Below, in pieces: positions 11,785 through 23,952 of a DNA stretch of 64,000 bases. The DNA is from Microstegium vimineum. Lineage: Eukaryota; Streptophyta; Magnoliopsida; Poales; Poaceae. Position 1 is the stretch's first letter. Each line of letters starts with the position of its first letter. Under the pieces are notes generated by a model. The model saw only the letters and a list, made by a program, of their open reading frames with translations, was not told the origin of the DNA and did not search any database. The stretch is from contig CM039131.1 in the NCBI GenBank assembly GCA_022036555.1, positions 33,382,455 through 33,446,454 of the forward strand, read 5' to 3'. A program made the translations under genes and the position numbers.

Positions 11785-12419
11785 GGGTGGGGAGGACGAG
11801 GGGTCGTCGGGCCGTGCGGGCTGGTGCGAATTGCGATCACGGAGGCGGAGGCGGGCGGGCGGGCGGCCGGGAGGGAACAGGGAAGGAAAAAGAGGGAGGT
11901 CGCCGGAATCCGGAGAGAGGAGAAAGGGAAGGTGGAGATGGGAAACTTGAGAGTTATTTCATGGTTTAGCCCTCGGGTTCCTCGGGATTTGCCACTAATT
12001 GACCCTGATTCAGCTTATTTCCCAAGAATAATGAAGGGACCCTGACGAGTGGGCCCGTACGGAAGAGAATTTCAGATATCATCCTCACAGAGAAAATTCG
12101 TCTTCGCCTTCCACATACGAATTGGTGCACGAACTCCTATATATATGCGCACAAAAGTATAACAACAACTGTTCAGCGATGCAAGGTTCTACCGTCGCCA
12201 TCAAATTGACCCAGCTTCTCCTAATTCATATATTCGGGTCAATTTCAGTTGGCCTTTCAGCAAACGAGAGCCCATCGCAACAAAGTCACTTTCAATCGTG
12301 TGATCGTCAGTTGAAGGTAGCGAAGTTGGGCTTCCTTTGGTACAGAACTCGACTAACAAAATTGGGAACGAATCTTCTTCAGTGTAGTATACATCATCAT
12401 AAAATAAAATAGTTGCGGG

Positions 12420-12535
12420 CGTGTTTGGTTTGATGACCGCCAGTGCCACTGCCAGGCAAGGAGGTGCAGGTGCTCATGCATTCATCTCCACCCGACGCCT
12501 GGCGGAGCTCCCCTAACCAAACTAACCCTGAAATG
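12420..12535. repeat. Possible MITE fragment
   Basis: gtgtttggtttgatg at the left and ctaaccaaactaaccctg at the right form a weak terminal inverted repeat of the kind seen in grass MITEs. Around it (11950-13200) I see the IDH 5' flank and no gene. Confidence 0.3.
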
Positions 12536-13229
12536 CATGTATGTGAGTATGTCAGCCATCACAAGATGGCAGTTGCGAGTTGCCAAACGATGGCGACGAT
12601 GGCCATCTTTTGATACGTACAAACACTTCTCATGGGGTCTATGCTTGGTTCAGTCCTTTCATCCCTCAGCCTTCTCTGCAGTTATGCCTGCGCCTACGGG
12701 GACGAGCCAAACAACAGTGTTCATGATCGACAATGGTTCGATTGTTTGATCGTTTCGGCGGCTGATGCCATTTTTTCTGTTTTTCTCTGTTTCGGTGGCT
12801 GATAAGCTGACTAATAAGCCAAGCGAACAGAGCAAGTTCAAGTTCTTGCCAGATCTCTAGCACATCATCAGTTTGCAGAGCAGCAAGATCCACGAATCAC
12901 AAAAAAAAATCTTCAAGATCCACGAATCACAAAATCTAACTGTGTATACTCTCTGGCATGCCAGGCTAGAACCTCTTCTTCCTATCAATCTGTATGCTCA
13001 AACTAGTATCATAGAGGCTACTGCGCTATTCTGTAGTTGGCTAAGTGTACTCTGTTCTTAAGTTAATAGTACATATTATTATTCCTTACAAAAAATAGTG
13101 AAAACCTCGACTGTCAGCCTTGAGAGAACTTCAAAGTTTTCAACCCGAGATGATAAGGTACTACATGGAAATATTCAGCGTGAGAAAAGATGGGCGTACT
13201 GTTCTAGTCTTTTTAAAAAAAAAAAAACT

Positions 13230-13680
13230 ACCTCTTGTGTGCTTGCAGTTGCAGCAATCACTCTTCTGAAACTGGGGAGCTTGTCTGAAATTCCAGAGGG
13301 GTTTAAACTGCAATTGGGCTCCTCCTCCTTCATGAATCCAATAATTCTAATGGGTTGGACAATTTGGACTGCGAGGAATGGTTTAATCTTCAAGGGCCTG
13401 CAACCAAGCTTCCAGTCAAGTTGGAGAACTTTCCAAAAGGAGATCGGCCTGCTTTCACAGGCCGTCAAAAGAAAGATCAGCTCATTCGTTTGAATTATGG
13501 TGTCAAAATCTGTTGTAATGGCCGTTCTTACGTCTCAGCCTCATTTTTTTTATTGCTTTTTTTGTCTCTTGATTGATCTTTCTCCCTTGTATTTGGTGAA
13601 CTTTTGCTCTTTAATTAATTTATTTATGTACGTAGGACTGTAGGAGCTCCGGCTCCTTCAGTTCCTTTAAAAAAAAAAAT
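13230..13680 (+). pseudogene. 5'-truncated LINE tail (end of reverse-transcriptase ORF plus 3'UTR)
   Basis: The frame ending at 13493 reads ILMGWTIWTARNGLIFKG followed by FQKEIGLLSQAVKRKI, matching the region after the zinc-binding domain at the C-terminus of plant L1-type ORF2. A 3'UTR follows, with ggagctccggctcc and a terminal A-run at 13669-13679. No RT core is present. Confidence 0.65.
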
Positions 13681-14094
13681 AGGAACAAAGCCCAATCCAT
13701 TTGGACCGTTTATTCTTATCACATGTTAGCCCATGGGGTGCAGTGGGCCAGATTGCTGCAGCGACCTTTTTGCATTTTAACCTGCTGATTACAGAGGGAC
13801 TATTATAACGCTGGAACATTTGGATGGAACAAGGTACAGATAGCTCATTCCCAACAAATTCAGCCAGTAGCTTTGACCTGAACTTGTGTTAGAAAAAAAA
13901 AAAGATCATACATCCTATGGATACTGATCACATGATCAATTCCGCGAGTACACTTGTTGAATACTTCTGGGATTCTGAAGGTACCCTTCTTAAAAAGGCA
14001 AAGATAGATGGCATTTCCAGAGTTTAGGCATTCCATTTCTGCGACGCTGTCTGCTGTTATTTACTTGCTTTTGCGTCAGGTTCAGAAATCCTTA

Positions 14095-14513
14095 GCCCTA
14101 TTTGGATCCCAGAGCTAGAGTTAGTTTGGGCTAGTTTGCACCCAACTAGCACAAAAGTATCCAAACAGAAGAGTTAGTTTGGGTCCACCCAAAAAAACTA
14201 GCTCTCCAAAGAAGTGATTATTTGGGCTAGTTTGGGGTGGTTGTGGTGGAACGTGAGACCCATCTCATATGCAACTTCAAAAAATGTTATAACTCACAAA
14301 CCAAACACTCAAATAAAATTCTGATTACACCATTAAATTTGTTACAATAAATACTTTAAAATAAGATCTCATATAAATATATTTGAATGATTTGTAAAAA
14401 TAATTTATTATCAAACTAGCCAAAACTAGCCTTGAATCCAAACACCTCCTTGGTTAGAGTTAGTTTCTAACCTCTAGCTCTAGCCGAGTTAGAGTGATCC
14501 AAACAAGGCCCTT
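14095..14513. mobile_element. MITE with ccctatttggatccc / gatccaaacaagg termini
   Basis: The left end (ccctatttggatcccagag, then ctagagttagttt) is inversely repeated at the right (ttagtttctaac, ctagctctag, gatccaaacaaggccc). The interior is AT-rich and repeats ctagtttgg words. Target duplication not resolved. 13681-14094 shows nothing recognisable. Confidence 0.6.
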
Positions 14514-17500
14514 GTGGAAGTTCCGCTCATCTCATCCCCTTCGTTTCAATCAGGTTGGAAAACGGTGACGTGTGTCCTGTTCATCAACACTGTTTTAGCA
14601 CTGTTTTTCAGCAAGTGAATAGTATTTTTTTCTCATAACAAATCAATATAAATATTCAACATAACCCAAATTTCAGAAGAGGACCGTGGTCTGTCCAATG
14701 CCATTCACGGTATGCTACCGTTCCGTAGTGTTCGCCCACGATGAAAAGCTCCCTTCAACTAGTGGTTTCTGCTGCAAGTAAGCATCAGGTGTTCAGGTTA
14801 GGTCTGGTCGCCCAGACTGCGTCGTAAAATTCCTTTTCAGGCAGGCTTGGAAGCCGAAAAAGTTGCAGGAGTTCGTGCTGCAGCGTCAGCTGGTCAGCCG
14901 TCAGGGCAGGGATGCCACTACGGCACCTTGCGATTGCATGGCGATGGCGGTGCGCACGAAAACGAAAAGAAATGCGACTTGTTTTTTTTTTTTTTTGACA
15001 AGAATGCGACTTGGTTGGTCAGGTCAAATAGCAAAGCAAAGCTAACTGCCTTACGCCATTACCAACCCCCTACCGGTTGGCCTCCAATCGTTATCTCCTC
15101 TCGTTTTTCATCATCAGTGATTCAGTTCCATGCGTCTTTGGAAAGCCGGCGGCTTTGTTGTTCCTTTGTATTCTCAAATGTCAACGACGACGCGTTTACA
15201 AAATACTTTAGCAATTCAATTGACCGTGCAGAGCTTAGAGCAACTCGACCTATTCTTATTTCAAATGCTATTTTAAAATTTATATATCAAAAAATAGGCT
15301 CCAACAATTGTACAATCTACCTTTGTCAAATAGTAATCTGGCTATCCCTTGATTTTATAAAATCAACCATGAACGTTAGCTATTTGAATGGAAATATAAG
15401 GTTGTTGTAGACCTTTTTTTTTTAGGAGTTTTCTATTTTATAAAATGGTTAAACTATGAAATTTGGCTACCGATTTTAGTCGAGTTGTTGCTCTTGCATG
15501 ATCTTCTCGACCAGAAACCAACTAAATAAGTAGAATATGGCGGTCCGTCCAAAGTTTTGCAAACGTTAATTGATGAAGAACATTGCATTCATAAAGATTA
15601 GGTAGAATATGATGGTGCATAGCTTTTTATAAACAATATGTAAAGCAAGCTTTTTAACAAGCATGTTATGAAGAATTGAAGGACGAGGGAAACCACCAAA
15701 TTGTTCTGGTGCCTAGTGTCATGCTGGTACCGTGCAGCAACTTGGAAAATAAAGATTTTTGTACCTAGGAAGGAAGATATTCTTGTGGCGCTCTTCCAAA
15801 GATACACCCTTGGACCATGATTACTTAATGAGGCGTGTCCTTTCTAAAATCCTAAAAAGTGAAGCCAATCACGATTAATCTCATGACAAATTCATCATCT
15901 CTTTTAGCCCCCTTTTCTAAGAAACTCTTTATGCTTTGATCACCAGAATTAACAAAAACATTGAAAATACATGTTTAGGCTCGTTTGTCCCCACTACATA
16001 TTTTGAAAATATGTTATAGATCGTGGATTATGGAAATCCTGGATAGTAAAAAGTCAGTGTTGTTGACATCCTAAATTATAGAATGCTGGGATTTTGCTGA
16101 CATTTGTTGTAAATAGCCCAAATTATTGTTTAGGATCCGATGCAAGAATGTAGCTTGTTGATGGGTGGATGTTGTTGGTGCTCGAATGGATGATCCGACT
16201 CTTGGGGTCGACACCACCGCACAAGAGGAGAAATAGGGGGGGGGGGGGGCAGTCGCACTGGCATGGATAAAGAAACAACGAGAGTGTGGTGGCAATACAA
16301 AACTATGAATGTCTCTCAATTGGTAATAGGTTCTCGATGAAGACTGCAAAGATGGGTACTAACACCTAGTGATAATCTAGATGATTAGGTTAAATTGAGA
16401 GTGATCAAGGAAGATCCTCAATTTAGCCTAACTAATTTGGAGGGTGCTCATTGCTCGCAGACACAGGATGACCAACTCCTTTAGCACTGAGTTAACATTT
16501 TCAAAATATTTTTTAAAGGTTTTCGCTTGCTTCCTCACCACGCCACTCAATGTATATATTAACCAAAGAATTTCCCTCTTTTTAGAACATCTATATATCT
16601 ATATTAATCGTAGCCATTGTCTTCTCTGGACACCTTTGCCGGTGAAAGCATATGTCTATTCGTATACCTTTGCCCTGGGCTTTGCTGTCATCTCCATCAC
16701 CTCATCTTCACACATTGAACACTTGCACATCCATGATCAAAATCATCTTGACCACAATGGTTGATGTTGCTCACCATGCTTGTGAACTAAATCAACTATG
16801 CATTAGTCTACTAATGTTGTCGCTCAATTATCAAAATCAAACTGGGTCTTTCAATTTTTCTATATTTTATAATAATTGATGACAACCCTATAAAGATATA
16901 AAGATAATTGAATTTCCCAAGCTCACACTATACACACATGTATATTGCAAACTTGGGTGGGAATTTTGTGCTTTTTACACATAGTATGAACACCATGGTA
17001 TATGATGGATAAAATTCACAAAATTCATCTTGGTATCTACAACTTTCCCTACATATATGGTTCAATTTTAAGTCATGCACATTTGTATTTTTTGAAAATT
17101 ATGGGAAAGATCTCACTACTACGTGATGCTAAGGTCTATAGATTTAAAATGCACCTTTCTAGCATGTATACCACATGAAAATACATTCTTAACATCAACA
17201 TTTGCTATATCTGTTGGGAATTGAAGGTCCTATCCGATAGGGTGGGGATATCATGTTGCACCTCTACCTTGGGACACCAAAGGCTCCATTGCCAGACAAC
17301 AACCTCCAGTGAGAATGTGCACATGTGTCGAGGCGCAATGCTCATTGGGTACCGATCCCTCCCTTCTAAACATTACGGTTACAATATTCCATTAGTATAA
17401 ACATGCCCTTGTGATAGCTAAGGTGTATTTCGACATAACTAGTCTTCTAGTGAGCAACACACTGGGGCCTTAGTGTTTTTTACATCTCCATCCACTTTGC

Positions 17501-18560
17501 TGAGGGACGCCTTTCCACTGCTGCCTTGAGGGCACGGGTCACTCATGGCCTTTGATTGGACTGATGTCCATTTGCTAATCGAAGGGTGCCCTTGTCATTC
17601 CACCAAATGACCGTTCCGAAGGTCGTGGAATCCATCAAACGCTTCCCCTTGTGGGTCCGCGTCGAAGGTTCTACCGAGCCTTCGATGTTCTTCTTCTCAT
17701 GGCAATTTGCTTGCTTCCCTCCGAACTTTGCAACTATTTACGCTCATAAAACTTAAAAAAAAACATTTGTTCTGTTAGCGATTCCTTCGGTCGTGAGGCT
17801 TCATCCTCAACATATACCACTTGGAATTTGGAAATAAATATAACATAGCACAACTGAATCTAAACCCTATGTTCTCATCACATTCTGACAAGTTTATGGT
17901 TGTAGCAAACTATCACACAAATATATTCATTTATTTAAACTTATATGCAAACAATCATATAAGATGCACATCATGAATTCATAAACATCAAAATGTTCAT
18001 GAGATTGCCCTCTACTCGTGTGCTTATATCGTGTTCACAAATTTCTTATTCCCTTCAGTTCTTCAATGTTTTTTTTTCCAATTATTTCCTTGGCATTGCT
18101 TTACTTTTTCTCTTTGTGCCAATCTCTCTCCTCCGTAGTGAATTCTTTGATGACAAATCTCCTAATTTTCTTTGATGGCACACCAGCACCTAATGCGATC
18201 GCTAAAGGCATGTAGGAGTACATGTGGATCCAAATCAAAATCGGTCTTTGATGACAGGGAAAAGCTTCACTTGGCGTGGTGCTGACCCCTTTTAAAACTC
18301 GTGAACTTGTCTTTTCGCCTGTACTCGTACTCCGATCCGACTCCGAGTGCTTGGACGCCCGGCAGGTCTCCTCCTGTCTCTTTATCCTCCTCGGAAAAGC
18401 GAATCCTGATCGGACTTCCCAGGTCGCTAGTCTGGCCGCACCGCACGCCCACCCACGAGCCGCCCGTAGATAAATACCACGTCCTATCCAAGGGATCGAG
18501 ACAACAGCAGCCAGCACACCCTTTCGGCCGTCACAGCTACTCCCTATGTTCTTAGATGTC
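14514..18560. other. Gene-poor stretch, nothing firmly recognised
   Basis: AT-rich sequence with no supported gene. It includes a fragment resembling a common grass MITE near 15225-15420, a 14-base G run at 16236-16249, and a stretch at about 17570-17830 repeating cgaaggt/ccttcg words that may be decayed retrotransposon. The open frames here are short and show no recognised domains. Confidence 0.5.
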
Positions 18561-18602
18561 TGTTAGAAAACTATGTTCCTTCGTAGACACGTTTTCCGGA
18601 TG

Positions 18603-18613
18603 ATATATATAAA
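18603..18613 (+). promoter_or_regulatory. Candidate TATA box of eIF4B
   Basis: tatatataaag lies about 265 bases upstream of the eIF4B start codon. It is followed by a leader containing aaaccctaga (18843-18852), close to the telo-box found upstream of many plant translation genes. Position and motif only; no transcript evidence. Confidence 0.45.
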
Positions 18614-18874
18614 GGGACGAAGAAAGTACGTAGTAGAGCGAGCCCCCAGCCCAGACAGACAGGCCACCACAGCTCGCAACGCACACGACACGAACGGGCA
18701 CGCCGTTTTTTCGGTTCTGCCCCTGGAACCGCGGGATTTAGCGTGCACCACCCGACCCCAGCCAAAGCCAACAAGACCCCCTTTGGCGTCGCCTCGATTC
18801 CACCCACCCACACCCCGCCTCCGTCCGCCTCCGAGCACCACCAAACCCTAGATCTCGCACCGGCGGCAGCAGCC

Positions 18875-21800
18875 ATGTCCAAGCCCTGGGGAGGCGTCGG
18901 CGCGTGGGCGCTGGACGCCGAGCGCGCCGAGGAGGAGGAGCGCGAGCAGGCCCTGTCGTTCCCGGCGCCCGAGCCGCCCGCGGCCGCGGGCGGCGCCGCC
19001 AGCTTTCCGAGCCTCCGCGAGGCGGCCGCCGCGGGCGCCGGGGGCAAGTCGAAGAAGAAGGGCAAGGGCACCACGCTCTCGCTGTCCGAGTTCACCACCT
19101 ACGGCGCTGCCGCGGCCCACCGCCGCGCGGCGCCCGTCGAGCCCAAGGGCCTGACCCACGAGGAGATGATGCTGCTGCCCACGGGGCCCCGGGAGCGCTC
19201 GGCCGAGGAGCTCGACCGCTCCCGCGGGTTCCGCTCCTACGGCGGCGGCGGCGGCTTTGGCGATGGAGGGGAGCGCCGCGGCGGCTTCGACGACGAGGGC
19301 CGCCGCGGGGGCAGAAGCTCGGATCTTGACATGCCTTCCCGCGCCGACGAGGATGACAACTGGGGCGCCGCTAAGAAGTTCACCCCGGCTCCTGCCGACT
19401 CTGGCCGCCGCGATAGGTTCGGAGGGCCTTCCCCTCTCGGCCGTGCTGATGACATTGACGACTGGTCGCGCGACAAGAAGCCGCTCCCGTCGCGCTACCC
19501 CAGCCTTGGTTCTGGAGGTGGAGGTGGCTTCCGTGACTCGGGCTTCCGCGACTCGCCTGGCTTCCGCGACTCATCAGCTGCTTCTGATTCTGACCGCTGG
19601 GTCCGTGGAGCTACCACTATGCCACACAATGGCCAGGGGTCGGGGGAGAGGCCGCGCATCGTCCTCAATCCTCCTCCTAAACGTGACCCGGCAGCTGCCT
19701 CCACCACCACCCCACCTGCTGAGGTTGCCCGCAACCGTCCAAGCCCGTTTGGGGCTGCAAGGCCCCGGGAGGATGTGCTGACCGAGAAGGGGGTGGACTG
19801 GAGGAAGATGGAGAATGAGATTGAGCCGAAGACCAGCCGGCCTACCAGTTCGCACTCCAGCAGGCCGAATAGTGCTCATTCCTCCCGCCCTGGGAGCCCT
19901 GGGTCGCAGGTTTCGGCCGTTGGGAGTGAAGGAGCACCAAGGGCACGGCCAAAGGTTAACCCATTTGGTGATGCCAAGCCAAGAGAAGTGGTGTTGCAGG
20001 AGAAAGGTAAAGATTGGAGGAAGATTGATCTTGAGCTCGAACATCGTGCTATAAATAGGTATGATATCTGTGGAATTACCACTTGATTATGCTTTGAATT
20101 TCTGTTACTGGTGGCAATGCAACACTGAGTACTGACATAAGTTAGAAAGCTGCAACCTCATTCAAAACCTTGATTTTGTAATGGAAGCACTTGCTCATAG
20201 CACATCTTTTATCTGTTGTATCATACAAGTTTGCTTTGCTAAAACTCACCATTAACCCTGGTATGTTCCAATCACAAGTGAGTCATGTTTTGCCATAGCA
20301 CCCTGGTGCTTATATAGTACATAAAAGCACAATCTTGACATGCCTACAAATTGGTACTACATGCATTTGTTCTCACTCCATGTAAGTGGGGGTCAACACT
20401 AAGGTATTATGTTTGCACCCAGAGGCATTATGTGGAGTAGCATGGTACCACCATCATATCTCACCATATGGCCACCAGCAATACGCTGGGTTGGTCATGC
20501 CTGAGGCATTGGATATTTATGTGTGACCTTTGATCTTACAGTGTCATCCTTCCTCATAATTATTTGAATACTGTGCAGTTAATCAATGCTTATTTTAGTG
20601 AATTTTATTATTCTGGATATACTCGTCATAATGCATCATCCTTTTTAGTAAATCATTAATCATGTGTGTTGTTAGGGTCACGGTCAAATTGGTCATGGAC
20701 CTGCTTCAAATAGCAAATTAAGCAAATGTTCGAAATGATATCTGGTGTGACATTTTTAGTAGGATTGTAGTGGTAAATTGATAAAGTTGTATATTTCTAT
20801 CACTTGGAGATTTTGTTTACATCACTCACTGCTGTATAATTTTCTTGTCCTGAATTAGCATTATTAGAACAAAACAACTCTAGGTTTTTAGATGATTGAA
20901 CAAACCCAAGCACCACATCCTCTACATCAACAGCTCTGCCTTGCTAATCTGGTAGCACTGTAATATTTATGTTATTCATTTGCCTCATTTAGTTAAGTGT
21001 GATATGTGAAGCACATTAAATATAGTTAAAAAGTGCATGCTGTGATCTTTGTTGATGGCTTGGTTACCATTTGTGGGGTTTATTTTAATTTATCTTACTA
21101 AATAAAAATTTAGTATTTTTTTGTTAAAATATGCTGACACACTCCATTGAACTTGTGCACATAATATCCATCAAAAGATGTTTGTATATTTTTATACTTG
21201 ACACTGTTTCCACGGTACATCTCTTTTCACTTGACAGTTTTCAATTGGAGCTTTTCTTTCTACATAAACTTAGGTCCTGTTTGGATTGCATGTATCCTAG
21301 CACATTTCATGTTAATTGGTGCAGATTTGAGGCATCTAAACGAACATTAAAAGTTTGTATATCTGCTTTTTATTAGTTTCTACTAGCAGACCTTCAGGCT
21401 GCTGAAATTTCTTCAATGTAAAGGTTCTGTTTTCTACTTTTGTTACACATTGATGAACAATATCTTCCTGTGTCACACTCAAAAACACACACATGCATTT
21501 TCTCCTGTGATTTTGTATAACTGGGATTCCAAACAATGGTGCTATGTCTTCTTGAACTCTTATAACTTACTGATGATCGCGGGATCACCTCTGGTTTTAT
21601 CTTCTATTATATTATGCTAAGGCTTGATGTCTGAAACTACTGATTATTAAACCTCTTTCAACACAACTAAATTTGGCTAAATTATGTGATGTTAGGGTAA
21701 ATGAATTTTCTTTTATTCCATGCTTTCTCTGTCGGTTGTTAAATGATTCTCAACATGGTCTGATACCAACAAATTTTATTTGGGAAAATAACCTTTCTTT

Positions 21801-22861
21801 GTTCATCTAATTTAGCTTCAGTATTTTTAGGGCAATTCAGTTTCAGTATCTTTTTCAACTCCTCCCTGAACTGTTAAGAATTTGAGGAAAATTAATTACT
21901 TTGGTACTTTATCCTGTCAAAAATTGATTCCTTTTCTCTGAAAATCTTTCCATTTAGTTTCTGGGGACGTATTCCCATGTGATTTGAATATTCTTGCACC
22001 AAACCTTTCAGGCCAGAGTCTGATGAAGAAAGAAATTTGAAAGAAGAAATCAACCTTCTGAAGCTGGACCTTAAAGAAATTGAGGGAAATATGAATAATG
22101 GTTCTGACCAGACACCGGTAGATGCAAAAGATTTGTCTGAGAAGATATCTCAGTTGGAAAGCCAGCTTGAGCAGCTTTCAAGGGAGCTGGATGACAAGAT
22201 TCGATTTGCGCAAAGGCCACGTTCTGGTGCAGGCAGGGTTTCAACACTTGCACCAACTAGTTTGGGGGAGGAACCACAGGCTACAGTGGTGGACAGACCA
22301 CGTTCTCGAGGTGGTATGGAACCACCCCCAAGGCAGGAAGAAAGATGGGGATTTCAAGGAAGCAGAGAAAGGGGCTCTTTTGGTGGAAGCAGAAATTCAG
22401 ACAGGTTTGTGCATTTTGCTTAACCTGATCATCTGTTCTCAAGATGCTTTGCTCAGTAACTTATTTTTTAGAAAGTAGCATGGGTGAAGTTCAAAAACCA
22501 GTGCTTTGATTGTTCATAATGTTTATTTCTCATCATGTTTAGCTCATTGCAAGCCAGTGATTTTGTTTCAGGATTGATGCACGTTGGTAGACTGATGTTG
22601 TAGATTAGTCAATTAACCATGTGCATGATTTTGGCATGATCATCCTTCAGATATTATGGCCTGGGTTCTGTGTGCCTGTGCTTTGTGTGACTACCACTTT
22701 TTCATGTGTAGGGTTCAACATAGCGTAATCTATCCCTTTTAGAATGTAATCAGGCTTCTTTCTTTTGTTGTGCAGTTCAATGACATGCTGTTGTGATTTG
22801 TAATCATTCTACTCTTCATTTTTTTTTTCTTTTCAGGCCGGTGGCAAGACAGAGATGGTGA
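18875..22861 (+). CDS. EIF4B: Eukaryotic translation initiation factor 4B (plant type)
   Basis: Exons 18875-20058, 22012-22404 and 22837-22861 total 1602 nt (533 aa plus stop); introns are GT-AG. The start codon begins MSKPWGGVGAWALDAERAE, the conserved plant eIF4B N-terminus. It is followed by LSLSEFTTYG, a LLPTGPRERSAEELDR block and Arg/Gly-rich segments with FRDSGFRDSPGFRDS. Two repeated modules of the form PFG-A-PRE-VL-EKG-DWRK occur at about residues 290-310 and 362-385. A coiled coil (EEINLLKLDLKEIEG, KISQLESQLEQLSREL) leads to a C-terminal RPVARQRW encoded mostly by a 25-nt last exon. eIF4B stimulates the eIF4A helicase and binds RNA and PABP during cap-dependent initiation. The protein is plant-specific in sequence and intrinsically disordered. 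The gene appears intact; the 3' end is probably near 23100-23200. Confidence 0.95.
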
Positions 22862-23239
22862 AATTGGGACAAGAAGCACTCTTAGGGACACTTCTGGCAC
22901 CCAGTCCCTTTTTTGTTCTGAAAAGATGGGCAAAATAAGTCGTTTCTATTTGTCGTGTTTGTTTGGTCTAGAAGATTGTTGAGGATGGAGATAACTCCAC
23001 ATGAAGTTATTGGTTGTCAACTCTGTATGCCGTAGGATGTTTTACATTTCCCTTTTGCCATCTTCCATGTCAAAACAATATCCGTAAACCTCCGATACTA
23101 ACTGTTATTCATGCTTACTGAATTTCAGTTAAGCTTTTGTCACAAGTCGTTTATTTAGTAATGGAAAAACCTTGAGTTTGCACTTCTATTAATGTTATAT
23201 CAGCTGTCTGGTCGTTTTTTAAACCAGCCTCTGTATATT

Positions 23240-23700
23240 GAGGCAAGGAGCTGTGTTTCCCAATCAGTTTTGCCTTGCAAACATCTGCATTTGCGAAGTC
23301 ATGCCGTGCGCTGTATTAGCTTCTGCGAATATTTTCTATAGCCAGTTTTATACGAGTGAGTTCTATAGGATGTTGCGTTCAGAGTCTACGCTCTACGGCC
23401 ACGTGATCGACGCCTCCAAGTTCACGCTCCTCGCTCCCGTTCGGCAGCGCCGTAGTCGGCGACCTCATCGGCGTCCTGGTCAACCCGCCAAACCTGCCCC
23501 TGGGGCGACGCCCCGTAGAGCGTGCTGGTTCGGGAGGCGGGAGGCCGTATTGGAAGGGCATGACAGCGTCGAACAGCTTGCTACTTGCCTACTTGATGGG
23601 TCGTCATTAGCTGCATTGTGCTTTGTCGATCGAGTTCATCTCATATGGACCTGGTGTTTCATGTTTGTGAGATGGACCAGTGCGTGAGCCAGTTTGAGGT
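23240..23700. other. GC-rich stretch between eIF4B and NAR2, unassigned
   Basis: 23390-23580 is GC-rich and codon-like (one plus-strand frame reads GSAVVGDLIGVLVNPPN), resembling a captured exon, but I could not match it to a family with confidence. No start or splice structure is convincing. Confidence 0.3.
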
Positions 23701-23952
23701 TGCCGTTTCCTCTGTAACAAAAAGAAAAAGTTGCGATGGTTGAGTTGAGACAGCCGTTCGGTCTCGGTTTCAGTTAAAGTTGGGTAAGAACGACAAGTAT
23801 GATGGAAAACTGGGGAAGATAAGTTTGTCCCTAGATTTTGCTTTATTACAGTATCACTTCCGAGCCATTTCTACTACCTCCTGGTGTGACAACTGCACTG
23901 CAGCAGGACGTACGGTTCACCAAGCTCTACCGCCGGACATCCTGGACGGCGC

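Noticed and set aside
11530..12045. Long plus-strand open frame opposite IDH exon 1
   Set aside because: Shadow of the GC-rich antisense coding exon; the sense strand encodes a complete IDH with clean splice sites.
18101..18517. 138-codon minus-strand frame upstream of eIF4B
   Set aside because: No recognisable domain, overlaps the eIF4B promoter region, and composition changes along its length.
18848..19159. Open frames antisense and +1 to eIF4B exon 1
   Set aside because: Composition artefact of a GC-rich exon; eIF4B motifs are unambiguous on the plus strand.
22837..22960. Alternative longer reading of the last eIF4B exon (GRWQDRDGEIG frame)
   Set aside because: The GT-AG phase of the preceding exon gives RPVARQRW and a stop, which also makes the total a multiple of three and resembles known plant eIF4B ends.
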